Notes: generated from the letters alone by a model not told the origin. Positions 44,373-56,109 are shown, numbered from the stretch's first letter. The stretch: 64,000 nucleotides of DNA from Parelaphostrongylus tenuis (GCA_019055375.1 JAHQIW010001297.1:62001-126000); one strand, 5' to 3'. Translations and numbers: made by a program.

Positions 44373-45431
44373 GTATGTTGCATTTTCCATTGATCTTCTC
44401 TGGGTAACCTGACAATTGCATTTTTTCTTCGCCACTGTAAGGACAACTCGAGGAATGATACTGAAACTAGTGTGAAAATAAATCTCATAAAAATTCATCA
44501 AGGTATTCCCTGTCGTGGAAAACTCAATTCACGTGATGATGGAACTGCTATCCAACAAGGACACAAATACAGAAGCATTCGACATTTTTCCATGAGTAAA
44601 ATCATTACACAGAATAGTACAAGAAGACTTGAGCTCATAAAACGAATAGTATGAATTGTGTAAGTCACGAATAACTACTTATACACTAGTATGTTGTCTA
44701 TGCTTCACATGTTCTGTTTCAACAGACTTTCAACTGCGTCGTTATGTCATTACAATTTTAGAACTACCTTGGAATCTGCCCGGATGATTAGGTGCAGACT
44801 ATCAATGAGCAGGCTCTGGCTTAACCCCCGCCTCAGAAATGTCTCGCAATCAATCAAGGAGCCCTTTGGATTGGGTTCTCCCGAGATTGCAGATTTGCCC
44901 TACCAACCTTTTTCATCATCTATAGAAAAGAAGAAGCCTCAAAAGCAGCAAAAGCATAACTTTCTTACCGAAAAATCGCTTTTGGTGATACAGCTTACTC
45001 TGCAAGCCTTTCCATTAACGAGCTCCAGTATGAAATTTGCGTTCTAGAAGCTCTCGAATGACTACAAAGATTCTAGTGAGAAGGCTGCGTTCGGTGAAAA
45101 AAACCATTGAATGACGTGTTTAAATATAAGGATGCGTACCGATCGAAACGAGCAGTCATTCGTGTACCAAAAAAAAAAGTTGCAGCTCGACGCGAAAGAG
45201 ATGAAGATACTTTGCGCCTTTGCATATGATGCAACAATCGGCTCTTTTCAAGCCCGCATTGAGTCAACCAAACAACACATACTTTGGCGAAAATACGTTT
45301 CATATGCCGCAAAAAATTCAACTTATGCCTGACAAAATAACAAATTTCTTAAGAAAAATTCCGATTCTGGTGTATTTTACTTCAATCAACAAAGTTCGTA
45401 TGAGCTTAAAAAGGTACTGCAGCGTAGAAAG

Positions 45432-45580
45432 AGTGCTTGCAAAGTGGGCGTAAATAGCGCAATGGGTTAGAGCACGTGCTCCCGTATAGAGAGAAGTGCG
45501 GATTCGAGTCCTGCCTGACGCGGAAGTTTGCACATCACTCTACACTACTGGGTATATAAGAAATCTTACCACCGCTGAAG
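45432..45580 (+). repeat. tRNA-derived SINE, family C
   Basis: Head GGGCGTAAATAGCGCAATGG and GTTAGAGCACG (box A), then GTGCGGATTCGAGTCCTG (box B), closing with CTGACGC, which pairs with GCGT of the start. Body GCACATCACTCTACACTACT, GGGTATATAAG. Confidence 0.75.
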
Positions 45581-45954
45581 AGGTTAAGTAAAAATAAGTG
45601 TGTTGCCCTCTAAAGCTCGTATGAGTTGAAATGTGGCGCCCTAAGGTTTGAAAAGAGTAATATTTTCACTTTCAATGCAATTCCTCCACGATTTTCAGCG
45701 TTATATAGTAAGCAAACTAATAAAAAAAAATGATCGCATTAACATGCATATTGAGCCTCTACAAGGAGTTTACGATGGATGTGATCTACCGCCTCGCAAT
45801 CGGGCAAGGGGGTTCCGGAATGTTTACTGATGAGAACAATGTGAAGGATGTCTAGTCGGTCAGTATTGTATGATAATCAATACCAATAATAACAGTAACT
45901 GTAATGATCTTCTATTTTTGTCTGAAAAAATCAAATATTTTCTCCACTATTTTA

Positions 45955-46205
45955 TTTGGTCTGTCTTCGCGATGCCTTTTTTTCACTGTGCGGATTCCAC
46001 TATCTCTAGCATACAAATCGTTCTTCACCTTCTTCTTGAACGTCGTAGAATACTGGTTGAGCGGGTCTTCTTGCAATCAAGAGGATAGCGTGCGTGTGGC
46101 GTTCCACAAGGTGTAGTTGTTGATTGCCGGAAACAGTTAGGGGTGTTGCTCGGCTCCACGAGCGCTGTGACGAGCATCATAACCACTCGGCTACGGCGCC
46201 TCATA
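45955..46205 (-). repeat. SINE family A
   Basis: Minus-strand full-length copy in a P450 intron: 3' end GGTCTGTCTTCGCGATGCC, TTCACTGTGCGGATTCCACT, middle CTTCTTGAACGTCGTAGAAT and GAGCGGGTCTTCTTGCAATC, head GGCTCCACGAGCGCTGTGAC and CCACTCGGCTACGGCGCC. Confidence 0.85.
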
Positions 46206-47017
46206 GTAATAATTGTAGTTATAATGATATTAATCAATATTACTGGTAATAATAATTAGCAACAATGGTAAATAACGTTCACTAGTCATTGATATCACAA
46301 TAATATTAAGCAGTGATATAAGTATTGAAGATAAATAATTGAAAAAGAATTGTGCACCACGTGAACTTCTCAAATGTTAAAAATCGAAGTATATCTTTGT
46401 TAATGATCCCATAAGAAAAATTAAGATCTGAAGAAAGAACTTGAAGCATCGTTTTACAAATGGATTGGCCAATTTAAGAAAAAAAACGTAATATGAATTT
46501 TTAAGTAGTTGTAGATAGGTACATAATTTGAGTAGCATTCACATAAAACATATATATTCAAAAAATAAGTTTGAAAAATGTTCAAAAATGCAACACATCG
46601 CTTACAGATATTTGAGCTGAATTTTCCGCACCCAATAATTTATCTCGCATCAGTTGTTCCCAGACTTCGACCATTGTCAAGGTAATATTCGGGTCAAACA
46701 CTGATTCAAATAATTAACTTATAAGAACTTGATTCAACATCATATTTACTTAGAAAACGCGTTATTTGCACAATTCATGCAGAGTTTGCACGATAGACAA
46801 CTACACCGTAAAGCTTGGTATTCTTGTCATTAAACATAAGAAAATGACTACTTTGATTCAGAATAGCATTCTTTCTGACTTTGCTGGGAATAAAATTCCA
46901 GATATCTTTGACAATATCTGCAAGAAAGTCGATGAAAGAATTAATGAAAGGGTGAGTTCGCTGAAAGGATTTCAATTTCGGTGATCACCTCGGTGAATAG
47001 TCACATAAGCCTTTTAG

Positions 47018-47140
47018 GCAGTATGTTCATCTACGCATAAAGTATCACAAGAGGCCACAGATTTCATAGATGTCTTTCCAGATGTCAAAACTAAGCAAAA
47101 TTTCGAAAATAATGGTGAATTCGCAAAGACAGGAGTGAAG
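47018..47140 (+). CDS. P450 relic exon before the I helix, intact
   Basis: Acceptor CTTTTAG, donor AAG|GTACAC, exactly 41 codons without a stop: includes HKVSQEATDFIDVFPDVKTK and NNGEFAKTGVK. The D-F-I-D-x-F sequence is usual just ahead of the I helix in CYP3/CYP13-like proteins. Confidence 0.75.
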
Positions 47141-47202
47141 GTACACTAGAAAATATAGACTTTTCCCCAAAATCCGATGGAAAAGCATTTTCGGATAACT
47201 AG

Positions 47203-47360
47203 AAGATGACTCGAGATGAATTCCCCGCTCAGTGCTTTGTGTGACTTCTTGCTGGTTTCGAAACTATTGCCACTTCACTCGCATTCGTCACTTATCTGCC
47301 AAGAATCCAGAAGTTCAGCATAAACTTCAAGCTGAAATCGATCAGTACTGTCACGGAAAG
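47203..47360 (+). pseudogene. P450 relic exon, I helix with stop
   Basis: KMTRDEFPAQCFV then TGA (47242-47244), then LLAGFETIATSLAFVTYL, the A-G-x-E/D-T oxygen-activation motif. After TYL a one-base shift is needed to read AKNPEVQHKLQAEIDQY. Two independent lesions in one exon. Confidence 0.88.
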
Positions 47361-48255
47361 GTTCGCGAACTTTTTAAATCTATGTAAGACTGATTTACCT
47401 AAGGAAGAATTGCGTACTCTCGTAAATCTCAGGTATCTGCCCTGTGACAACATGAAATCTGCGTATAGAAAGCAAGCTTGTTTCGCTACCTTTCACTCAT
47501 TTGCTCCCGTACCAACTATATTACACTAGAAAGTAAAATTTCTCATGTCTAATCCTTTTTTGCTTTCTTAGTTGAGATTTATGGCATAATACGGAATTGG
47601 CTGGGTCTTACTGTGAAGTAATGGAGAATTGAAAAAGTACTCTTTTTGGTGATGTTTACGATTTTCGTAATACGTTCACTTTATCATGACTGATGCATAA
47701 GCGAATCTCATCTCCTGCAAAGCTTGAAAGGACCCGCCAATATGCAATGGAATATTTCTACTTTCACACCAAAGCCGCAGTTTGAAATTTCTTGCCCTCA
47801 GCAGACACTCTTGTAGCACCCACCGATCTGGTAGTTCACGTGAAGGCACTATTATGCCATCAAGATGCTCGATTTGAAGGCGAGTGAATCAAGGGCTAGG
47901 ATGAAGACGGCATGAACCACTAATGCTCTGGAGAGATCGAATCATTTAGAAAATATCAAAATAGAACCAAAGTTGTACTAAGAACATGTGGATAGATAAG
48001 CAAAAACGCAGATGTTTGTCGTTTCTACAAAGGCGCTCAGTTTCTGGCAATATGGTGATCATTAAGTTTTATTTGTTACTAATTCTCGTCAACATTTACA
48101 GTCCATCGACTACGAAACCGTGGTAAGCATGAAGTACATCGATTGCCTGATCAAAAAGTCTCTTAGGATGTATCCTCTGGCAAGTATGTAAGTCTTAAAT
48201 TTACTTCTATATGAACATGAATATACATAATATAATATGTATGTGTGTACGCATA

Positions 48256-48259
<4 letters not shown>

Positions 48260-48329
<70 letters not shown>
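48260..48329. repeat. (TA)n then (GA)n microsatellite
   Basis: About 46 bp of TA followed by about 24 bp of GA, running directly into the 5'-truncated RTE copy. Confidence 0.95.
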
Positions 48330-48330
48330 A

Positions 48331-48678
48331 AGGATCCGAAGTTCCGATCTACGTCAACAATCGAAAATCAGAGACGCCGTTCTACACGCCAGGATATCGA
48401 AAATAAGGTGGGCCGGACACGTGATGCGCTTCAACGACAACCGAAGGACGAGAGCCGTTACCGACTGGATTCCTCGAGTCGTCAAGCGCTCTAAAGGAAG
48501 ACCACTGACCCGTTGGTCCGATTTCTTCACGAAAGCGATAGAAGAGATATGATGCTCAGCGAATCCCTAGAGCGAGGAGGACCCACTGGGCTACTCTTGC
48601 ACGCGATACGGAAAAATGGAAGAGTTGCTGGTACCCGCTCGAGTCACTCGACGATCAACGGGACGACAGGTGATACAG

Positions 48679-48682
<4 letters not shown>
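48331..48682 (+). mobile_element. 5'-truncated RTE-type retrotransposon inside a (TA)n tract
   Basis: The best-preserved RTE C-terminus here: [72 protein letters not shown] are readable in one frame. A stop is reached soon after; then the 3' sequence CACTCGACGATCAACGGGAC ends in GGTGATACAGGTGAT. TA repeats lie on both sides (48260-48306 and 48682-48718). No RT palm remains. Confidence 0.85.
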
Positions 48683-48723
<41 letters not shown>

Positions 48724-48945
48724 GTACATGTATATATGCATATACATGTTTATATGTGTGCATAGTTTAGGAGCAAATATGATCTTTACTGAATGCATTT
48801 TACACTACCCTTTTCGCATTCTCACGGATAAACTTATAAATTTATGTACATATAATCAGTTGCAAATTCAAGTGAATAGATGAAATATACTACTATTCAT
48901 CAACCATATATATATACACATATATGCATAAATACATACATGATG

Positions 48946-48977
<32 letters not shown>

Positions 48978-48985
48978 ATATGTAT
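48682..48985. repeat. (TA)n-rich microsatellite region
   Basis: TA tracts at 48682-48718 and 48908-48982 separated by ordinary AT-rich sequence. Confidence 0.9.
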
Positions 48986-49299
48986 AGAATTGCGGAAAGT
49001 ATAGTGCTCAGAAATGTCGCCTATAAATTCATGCAAAACGCCGCGACATCATAGAATCAACCAAGCTTGCCATCCTACAAAAGTCATGAAATTCATCTAT
49101 TCTTGCTTTTATTCTACAAGCCCGTTCACGTCTTACTGCGCTGATCTCAGCACTTGTGGCGTTTGACTCGTTTCCTAGTATCCAACCCCACAAAAGGCCT
49201 TCTAACTTTTTACATTCTGTTTCCGTTCCTACTTGAGGTTTCCATTTTCTTCATAGATATTGAGAAATACTAGCCAAGTTGAAACTTCTTACAATCCTG

Positions 49300-50170
49300 A
49301 AGTTAGCCGATATGGCGCTCACAAGTGAGCTGCAAGAGATCGCGGTTTTTTTTTCTGTGAAACGATAGATATTCGACCCCATGCGTTCGATAAGAATCTC
49401 TCATACGAGTGTTAGTAATCATTCTAAAGCTCAAATCTCTGTATAGCGCTATACATGGCAGTTTTTCGAAAAGACCCTTTCAAAGCGCTGTAGTAAACAT
49501 AATAAAATTATGTCACAAATCCTCCGCCCGCCTTATTTTTATGACGCGCATGCTTCGCTGGAAGCACGAAAAGCATAGAAAGTCGTACTATCTGAGTTAA
49601 TCGTTTTATCATAAATTTCCTTCGAAGCGGAGAAAAATTCCAGATTGAACAACAAATTGCACTCCAGATCTTTAATGCGTCACGCGATTGGTCGCCCCGC
49701 CCCTTCCCCACCCCTCCACTTCCTCACCCAGCCCCTAAATTAGCCGGTAAACAAGCCGCCGAATATGTGGAACTCGGTTTTATCTCCCCCACTACACTGC
49801 AAAAAATTGTCTTTCCAGAAAAAAAGCACAGCGTTGAAATCGTTGAAACGACGCTATCGAATGATTACTAACAGTCTAATGAGAACTCTGTCTGACAACG
49901 TGTAAAACTCATGTAACACATATATTTTCTCTACAGCGCTCTATAGAAAGAACTATTCCAAAAAGCAAGCACATTATGAATTTTTCGAGACTTGTGGTTA
50001 TGAAAGTTTATTAGCTGTCTAAGGAAGGAGTTTTGTTCAGCGAAATATAAACGACTTAAAGAAAAAGAACGCGTGGTGTGTGTGTGTGAAACACAATTTT
50101 GTTCTGGATGCTACAGTGTTATAAAAAAGCCCTCTCCAAAAATGGCCAAGTAGAGCGCTAGCTTAAATTC
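49300..50170. repeat. Dispersed modular repeat, right-end type
   Basis: Contains GAGTGTTAGTAATCATTC, AAAGCTCAAATCTCTG and later GTGTGAAACACAATTTTGTT and CTACAGTGTTATAAAAAAGC. These modules recur at 12.0-12.9, 57.7-58.5 and 61.5-63.9 kb. No gene. Confidence 0.5.
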
Positions 50171-51214
50171 AAGCTTTAGAATGGTTTTTGACATTTCTAT
50201 GAAAAAATTCTTATCCAAGGAATGGGATCGAATATTCTTTTGGTGCTTCTTACAGAAAACACCCACAATTTACTTTATGAGAATCTGCATCGCTAACTAC
50301 TCCTCCATCCCTTCGCAAAAATTAGGACGAATAACCTGTGTGAAGAAGTTGTCTCGACCAACAGTCATAGAAACTACTGGTTATCAGTAGCTCAGAACTC
50401 TTTAGCATAGATACGTGTGAATTCAATGAAGTGTCTACTTCACTAGCATAAATGGCATTTTAAGAAGACCAAATCAAATACTAGTGAATCCACACGGCAA
50501 TACACATATTGCCTTCAACGATTAATCATGTAAGAACCAATGCCATGAGCTCTTTAGAAGATTGAATGCCAGGTGATGTAGATCAAAATAACGCCGCTGC
50601 ATCATCTGTGATATGTTGATAATCAAGCTGCTCAAAAAGTGTGATAAAGGGATCTATCCCAGAATTACAAAAAAAAACAACAATAAGCTAGTCTGAGTAC
50701 TTCCTATACTTGACGCACCCGCTTACGACGTCACAAATTGGATCAAACAGTAGCAAGGGAATAGATTTTGCTCTACGTGAGACGTTTTCAATTCGAATGA
50801 AAGCAGTATGTTCGTATTGCAGTGAGAACTTTTCTTGCTGTTTCACAACTTCATTATCTGACTGTTCTCCTCAGGTATCGGTGATCAATTTCCTGTTAAA
50901 GCAGGCCCCATCGAACTTAGTGAAATCATTCAGCACTTGTTAAAGAACATGATCGACACACTCTAACCACATGGGAAAAATTCTCAGAGAAAAAATCTAC
51001 CTAGTAAATTCACTGGCTTCGTCAAACACGAATCTGTTACCAAGTACTTGCTCTTATAAAAGAACTTATCAGTCTGCCCAGCTGCTTCACTTCCCAAACA
51101 CTGCCCTAAAGAAGATCAGCACCATCGACCGGTGAGGAATGGATGTCCATTATCATATACTAAAAAGAATAATGTCATCAAACACTCTTCAGAATTTGTT
51201 AACAGCAAAGCTTT

Positions 51215-51360
51215 CAACCAATATCACCTGTATCACCTGTCGTCCGGCTGATCGTCGAGTAACTCAAGCATTCGCCAGCAACACTTCCATTTTTCTTTAT
51301 CGCGTGCAAGAAAACCCAGTGGATCCTCCTCGCTCTAGGGATTTGTTGAGCATCAATATA
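51215..51360 (-). repeat. RTE-type retrotransposon 3' end
   Basis: Reverse complement reads CCCTAGAGCGAGGAGGATCC, ACTGGGTTTTCTTGCACGCG, AAAAATGGAAGTGTTGCTGG and ends GACAGGTGATACAGGTGATA. It matches the RTE tails at 20.4, 48.6 and 56.6 kb. Small open frames here on both strands are translations of this tail. Confidence 0.85.
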
Positions 51361-52354
51361 GGAGCGGAAAAATGGATGTAAGAGAATGAAATGTGAGCAG
51401 AAATCGCTTATCATTAGCTACACGTTCTCTTTAAAATCCTTATCCCGCGAAAAGTAATATTCGTCATTATTTATCAATGATGCTACTGAAACGTAAGCGA
51501 CTGTGCAGCCCAAATTTTGGCAGTTATCATTTTGAATGTACAAGGGAATACAGATTAGAGTCAGATCATAGGTTAGGTGAGTCATTCATGCGAAGTAAAG
51601 AGTTGCAAAAGTGAAAGAACAGTCGGGTACGTCTCAAAGTAATTTATGTTGAGTTCTAAATGGAAACGGCAGCTTCATTCCACTGAACTATCAAGTAGAA
51701 TTACCAATTTATTAACTTATTCTACACCAGTGCTCTCTCCAGGCATCATCAATGATGAGTCCTCCTTTATGTTACCATCATTCACACACAAGAAACATGT
51801 CTAATTTGCAAAATTTAACGGAAAACATCCTTTCAACGAAGAAGTTCATTTCGCGACGACAACCGATATGAAAAGTGCACCAGGAATGTCGCTGTTGAAG
51901 AGGCTGCAGACTATTCTCTTTTGCTATGATTGAACACCCTCTACTTGTCAGGAGGCTATCGTTACGCAAAACCAGAATAGATCACTGTGCACTGTGGACT
52001 GAGAGTCCAGATTGGACACTAGCAGAAAACTAGTTGTCTCCTTTCACAGAAAGGCATCGTAGAGGTGATTATGTGAGCGTTTGGTCTTACAAAAGAGAAG
52101 AAGCGATTGGCGCTGTATAATCAATTTCTTTCGACTTTATCACATAAAAACTGTACCAGTCCTCCGATCTTTCATGGGTGAGGCAGCTTGGTCAGGCTCA
52201 ATATTGTAAGACAATGTATCTTGTTCAGCAGCTACAAACACTCCACCATATAAGCTTCTGGTAGTTATATGGCACACACTGCGCCTATAACGAGGAAAAA
52301 TCTTTGTTTTTTCACCTCGTAATTTTTGATATCCATGCACTGCGCGAATGTACC

Positions 52355-52440
52355 TCTGTGGTGTAGTGGTAGCACGCGTCCCCGATATGAATTAAACGCG
52401 GGTGGGACTCCCGTTTGAGGTCGTATTTTTGCTCACCGCC
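52355..52440 (+). repeat. tRNA-like segment (family D)
   Basis: GTGGTGTAGTGGTAGCACGC is a good A box and GCGGGTGGGACTCCCG a partial B box, followed by TTTTTGCTCACC. Similar to 57236-57305. A tRNA-derived repeat rather than an active tRNA gene: the acceptor stem does not close. Confidence 0.6.
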
Positions 52441-52544
52441 AAGTTCTCTTAGGTTTATATGTAATCACTAGAGATTCCGAGTTTTATTTTTATTGCTTCT
52501 TATAATTGGTATCATGTTACAAATATGCATTTAAGAGTTCATTA

Positions 52545-52740
52545 TTATTCGAAGCAACTTGTCATGTGGTCTGGTAAGGGCTTTTGTATAGCCCGATACA
52601 CGTGTTTCGTCCTTACGGACTCGTCAGCCTGGCAGAACCCGTCGTCTTTCGATATTTTTTTCCCACATGACAAGTTGGCTCAAATAATAATGAAAGGATC
52701 TATTGAAATTTGAGCGTGGTCTTAATAGAGTTCTCGAAAT
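52545..52740. repeat. Fold-back family copy, internally deleted
   Basis: CAACTTGTCATGTGGTCTGG, TAGCCCGATACACGTGTTTC and CTCGTCAGCCTGGCAGAACC, then the complement CCCACATGACAAGTTGGCTC. Ends invert over about 25 bp; same family as the 33-35 kb element. Confidence 0.7.
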
Positions 52741-52774
52741 AAAGGTATAATATGCGTTTAAGCATGATGAGTGG

Positions 52775-52865
52775 TATGCAAAACTTTCGGCAGCAGGCGG
52801 AAGTTGAACCCGCACAACTATGTTGGAGGCGTACGCTACCACGCTGCTAGTGATATCACACGTTC
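52775..52865 (-). repeat. tRNA-like segment, minus strand
   Basis: On the minus strand GCAGCGTGGTAGCGTACGCC then GCGGGTTCAACTTCCGC: a T arm of 5 pairs with loop TTCAACT. The 3' CTGCTGC can pair with the 5' GCAG. The anticodon arm is not convincing, so a tRNA-derived repeat is the safer call. Confidence 0.5.
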
Positions 52866-53861
52866 CCTCTCCGTATGGTTGAAAGATGAGTTGAACTCTC
52901 GCCTGGTGTCGATTGCTTTCCATACCACTGCTTCGATACTCTGAAAAAATTATTAGCACGACTCACTGTGCCACAAACACATCGTTCTCTGATACATCCT
53001 CCGAGTGTTGCACAACATATTTCAGAGCACATTCACATCAGTGCATGAAATCCACAACACTTGGAGATGTGCGAGTCAAAGAAGGAGAATTCGTCTTAGT
53101 TGACACTTTATCGACACACCTCAACCACAACTTATGGGGTGAAGATGCCGACAATTTCTATCCTGAAAGGTGCGGATTACACTAATTATTCTTTCAAAAT
53201 CCTAGATACTTGATTGGGCGGTCCGTCTTTACGACAGTGGAGACCTCAACACAGTGCGGTTTAGCTGCTCTGTTTCCTGGAGTCGCGAGGTAAGCCTAGC
53301 TGGGGCTTGCATATATCGTCACCACATTAGAGCAGTCGCAGGCCTTTGTGGATCAGGGTGAGATCACCACTGCAGACTAGTAGCTATCAAGACGACGCAC
53401 AATCCTAATGCGGTTTACTCTTAAGTGGGCTTTTCGGGTGGAAACAACTTGCATCACGTAAAGGTGGGATTCAAGAACGGCGCCTTATGAATATCAGCAA
53501 TCAGAGATGTATATTTTAAAAAGTTAGAGGAACGGAGGTAGTAGACATCGGGTTCTTCTTGAGAACAAAGCGTTAGCCAATACCAATTTATTAAATCTCT
53601 CGTGATGTAAGATATATAACAAAAAGCAGCAGCCTTGCAGGTACATTTCTTCAACCTTAGAAAAAAATGATGACCCTCTCCAAGTTCCCTGAGTCAGCAG
53701 AATCAACTGCGCTTCAGTTAATGACAAGGGCGGAAAAAGATTTTCCTGAAGTGAATACAAATCATACGATAGTGAACGAATAGTCATGCAAGTGATGAAA
53801 AATCCAGTCAATTTTGTGCACGGTTAGATTATAACACTTATTTTTATTTGTCTTACACTAC

Positions 53862-54098
53862 GTATCATCACAATTATCATTACGCGGAATCCAGTACTTT
53901 TAACACTTGATCCGTTTTCCGTTTCCTTCTTAAATAATGTAGAATACTGGTCGAGCATGTTTCCTTGCAATTTCGAGAAAAGCCTAGCTATGGCGTTCCA
54001 TAGGGCGCTCCTGTTGACTGCCGGAGAGCGTTGTGGTGGGAGCTAAGCTCCACGCGCGCCGTGACGAGCATCACAACCATTCAGCCATGATGCCTCCA
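53862..54098 (-). repeat. SINE family A in a P450 intron
   Basis: Minus-strand copy lying between the PER exon (ending 53169) and the heme exon (starting 54222). Blocks ATTACGCGGAATCCAGTACT, TAATGTAGAATACTGGTCGA, GTTGACTGCCGGAGAGCG and the head GCTCCACGCGCGCCGTGAC. Confidence 0.85.
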
Positions 54099-54221
54099 AC
54101 GTTTTTGTGATTATAATACTACTATATGATTAGTTCGTTTCAAAGATCCCGCTTCCAGAGATCTAAAACATTAAGATTAGTCTCTAATAAAATGAACGCC
54201 TTTAACAGTACGATTACTCAG

Positions 54222-54379
54222 ATGGTTGAATACGACAGAGAGGGCGCTGGCCCCATTTCTCCCGTTTGGAATTGATCCTAAGCAATGCATCGGTATAAGA
54301 CTCGCTATCTAGGAAGGTAAAACTCGTGCTGGCCCACCTTCTAAAACAGTTTGACACTGTTGAAACGAAACGCACTAGA
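54222..54379 (+). pseudogene. P450 relic exon, heme-binding region with frameshift
   Basis: The AG left by the exon ending at 53169 joins A here to give PER-W. Then LNTTERALAPFLPFGIDPKQ, CIGIRLA. Straight after the heme motif the frame hits TAG; a one-base shift restores VLAHLLKQFDTVETKRTR. The exon is 158 nt against 157 nt in the 36.6-kb paralog, consistent with a one-base insertion. Confidence 0.88.
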
Positions 54380-54689
54380 GTAAGTATCTTTTGCAGCATT
54401 TTTCTGAAAAAGATCACGTATCCAGCATATTATTTCAGGAAACTTTTACTTTAAAAGGTCTGTAACGATTACACCAAAGAAAGTTACAATCCGACTGAAG
54501 CGAAGAAACATGACCTGCTAAGTTGTTAGACATCTTACAACTTGTACTTAGAGCATATATAGCTTGTTAAGATGAAATTTTGATTCTATTCAGTGATTCT
54601 GCTCAAAGAAACTGATTATTGGACGAAAATTTATTTGCAAACGAACAGCGGGAGTGTTTTCTCCAAATGCTTCCTCTCTTCCATACATG

Positions 54690-55150
54690 GCAACTATGAA
54701 TGTAATTTCCCTGTGCACAATTCTCAAGACCGACTATTCATTGACCTCGGCATGCTTCAGTAATTCCTTATTTTTCTTCTTAAGCCAAACACGAGGCGTC
54801 ACAATAATCTTTATACAAACAGCTGACTTTTCGGCAGTCTCGCCTTCTCAAGAGCCTGGGAAGATCAATTTGTTCACGATCCAATCAATCAAACACCTCC
54901 ATTATTCCTTAAAAAAAATTACCAGTTGAGTATGTTGAAAGTTGATTTTGTGCTTGAGGCGACTGAAATCTAAGTCTGATGATTTTTTCAAACGTTTTTT
55001 GGAGGTGCTTTAATGATCGGATTGAGACAATTTGACCATTCGAGGCTCTGGAGAAGGCAAGATTGTCAAAACGTCAACTGCTTCAATAAGGATTGTCATG
55101 ACACCTCGTGTCCGGCTTCAAAAGAAAATAGGGAATTTGCTATTTTGTAT
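54690..55150. repeat. Fold-back element with GAAACGTCA-like arms
   Basis: Left arm GGCGTCACAATAATC, AGCTGACTTTTCGGCAGTCT, CGCCTTCTCAAGAGCCT; right arm AGGCTCTGGAGAAGGCAAGA, TTGTCAAAACGTCAACTGC, GATTGTCATGACACC. The arms are reverse complements with a spacer of about 170 bp. A one-armed relative lies at 59740-59900. Confidence 0.7.
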
Positions 55151-55199
55151 TATGTAATGAGGTTGAAATACGTCTACTATAATAACGATCAAAGGTAAT

Positions 55200-56100
55200 A
55201 CAAATTGCTTCCCTTACCCAAAACGTCAAATTTTGCTAATCAAGTCAATTATGTTGTCCCCTGCTCTACATCTGAATGTGTAGCTACTTGTCATTCAATG
55301 TCTCGGTCAGATTTCTCCCTTTCACAAAAATTGCACTGATCTGTTCTGAGTGCCCTGATTTACTTGTATTAATCAAAAAAGACTAGATTTTCTTACATTA
55401 ATGACTGTAACGGAAACACTGTGAAAGGCTCTTGCCACTGACAGCTGAAGTTTACTCGGGCTTCCGTAAACTCAAAATTCTGAACAAAAATGTATACAGT
55501 TCTCCTAACTGCATTTTTATCACCTCCGCACTGGTCTGCACTGATTGAGTATTGCTGACGAGATAAAACGAAGATGTACTATGGTATTTCTGCTCAGACA
55601 GTCATATAAACAGTCCCAAATTATATATCCAAAGATGCTGTGTGATTTACGAAACATTTAATCATAGCTGTCACTTGAACTCACGTCACCACCCAAATCT
55701 AGGGGCGTTCTACCACTATACGAACGAGGCCACCTTTTTGCTACCACTTCATCCTTGCTGCGAACTATAGAAGCTGTCAACAAAAAACCTTCAACAAGTT
55801 TAGTATGCTAAGCAGGTATTGGCATCAAACCCAGTTACGATATCAGCTAATAAATATATTAGGTCGATGTGCAAGTAATTGAGATTGTGCAATGTTGAAA
55901 TGCGCCGTTTGATATAGAGATACATTCTCAAATAATGTGATCATTTTAAAAACCATTCAGTGTGCATTTCTCGCTTTAATCTTGTTGCCAATAACGTATT
56001 ACTTGCTGTTTATTATATTCATTTTAGATGATCGAAAGCATCTTATTTGATGTAAAATAACTGCAGTCTCATTCCAAATGAGTCGTAAAGCAGCAGAGAT
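55200..56100. other. Intergenic, nothing recognised
   Basis: No coding pattern or matched repeat. Confidence 0.45.
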
Positions 56101-56109
56101 TACTCGCAA

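Larger units (their letters stand above)
42736..54521 (+). pseudogene. Cytochrome P450, dispersed exons with inactivating lesions
   Basis: Monooxygenase relic of nematode CYP3/CYP13/CYP25-like type (inference). Exons: 42736-42816 (KYEKVYGIYEGINSMV); 44245-44372 (C helix, LFNARGVRWKRLRAAAGPAF, donor AAG|GTATGT); 44503-44592 (VFPVVENSIHVMMELL, then TGA at 44593); about 46846-46951 (DIFDNICKKVDERINER); 47018-47140 (DFIDVFPDVKTKQNF); 47203-47360 (I helix LLAGFETIATSLAFVTYL with TGA at 47242 and a frameshift); 48102-48183 (K helix IKKSLRMYPLA); 53026-53169 (TTLGDVRVKEGEFVLVDTLS, WGEDADNFYPER); 54222-54379 (heme region); 54439-54521 (VTITPKKVTIRLKRRNMTC, stop). The K-helix ExxR has Lys for Glu. A family-A SINE and an RTE lie in introns. 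N-terminal anchor exon not found. Confidence 0.88.

Noticed and set aside
53206..53290. Possible P450 exon starting RYLIG after a CCTAG acceptor
   Set aside because: The AG-ending exon at 53169 joins far better to 54222 (gives PERW then the heme region), matching the paralog at 36.6 kb.
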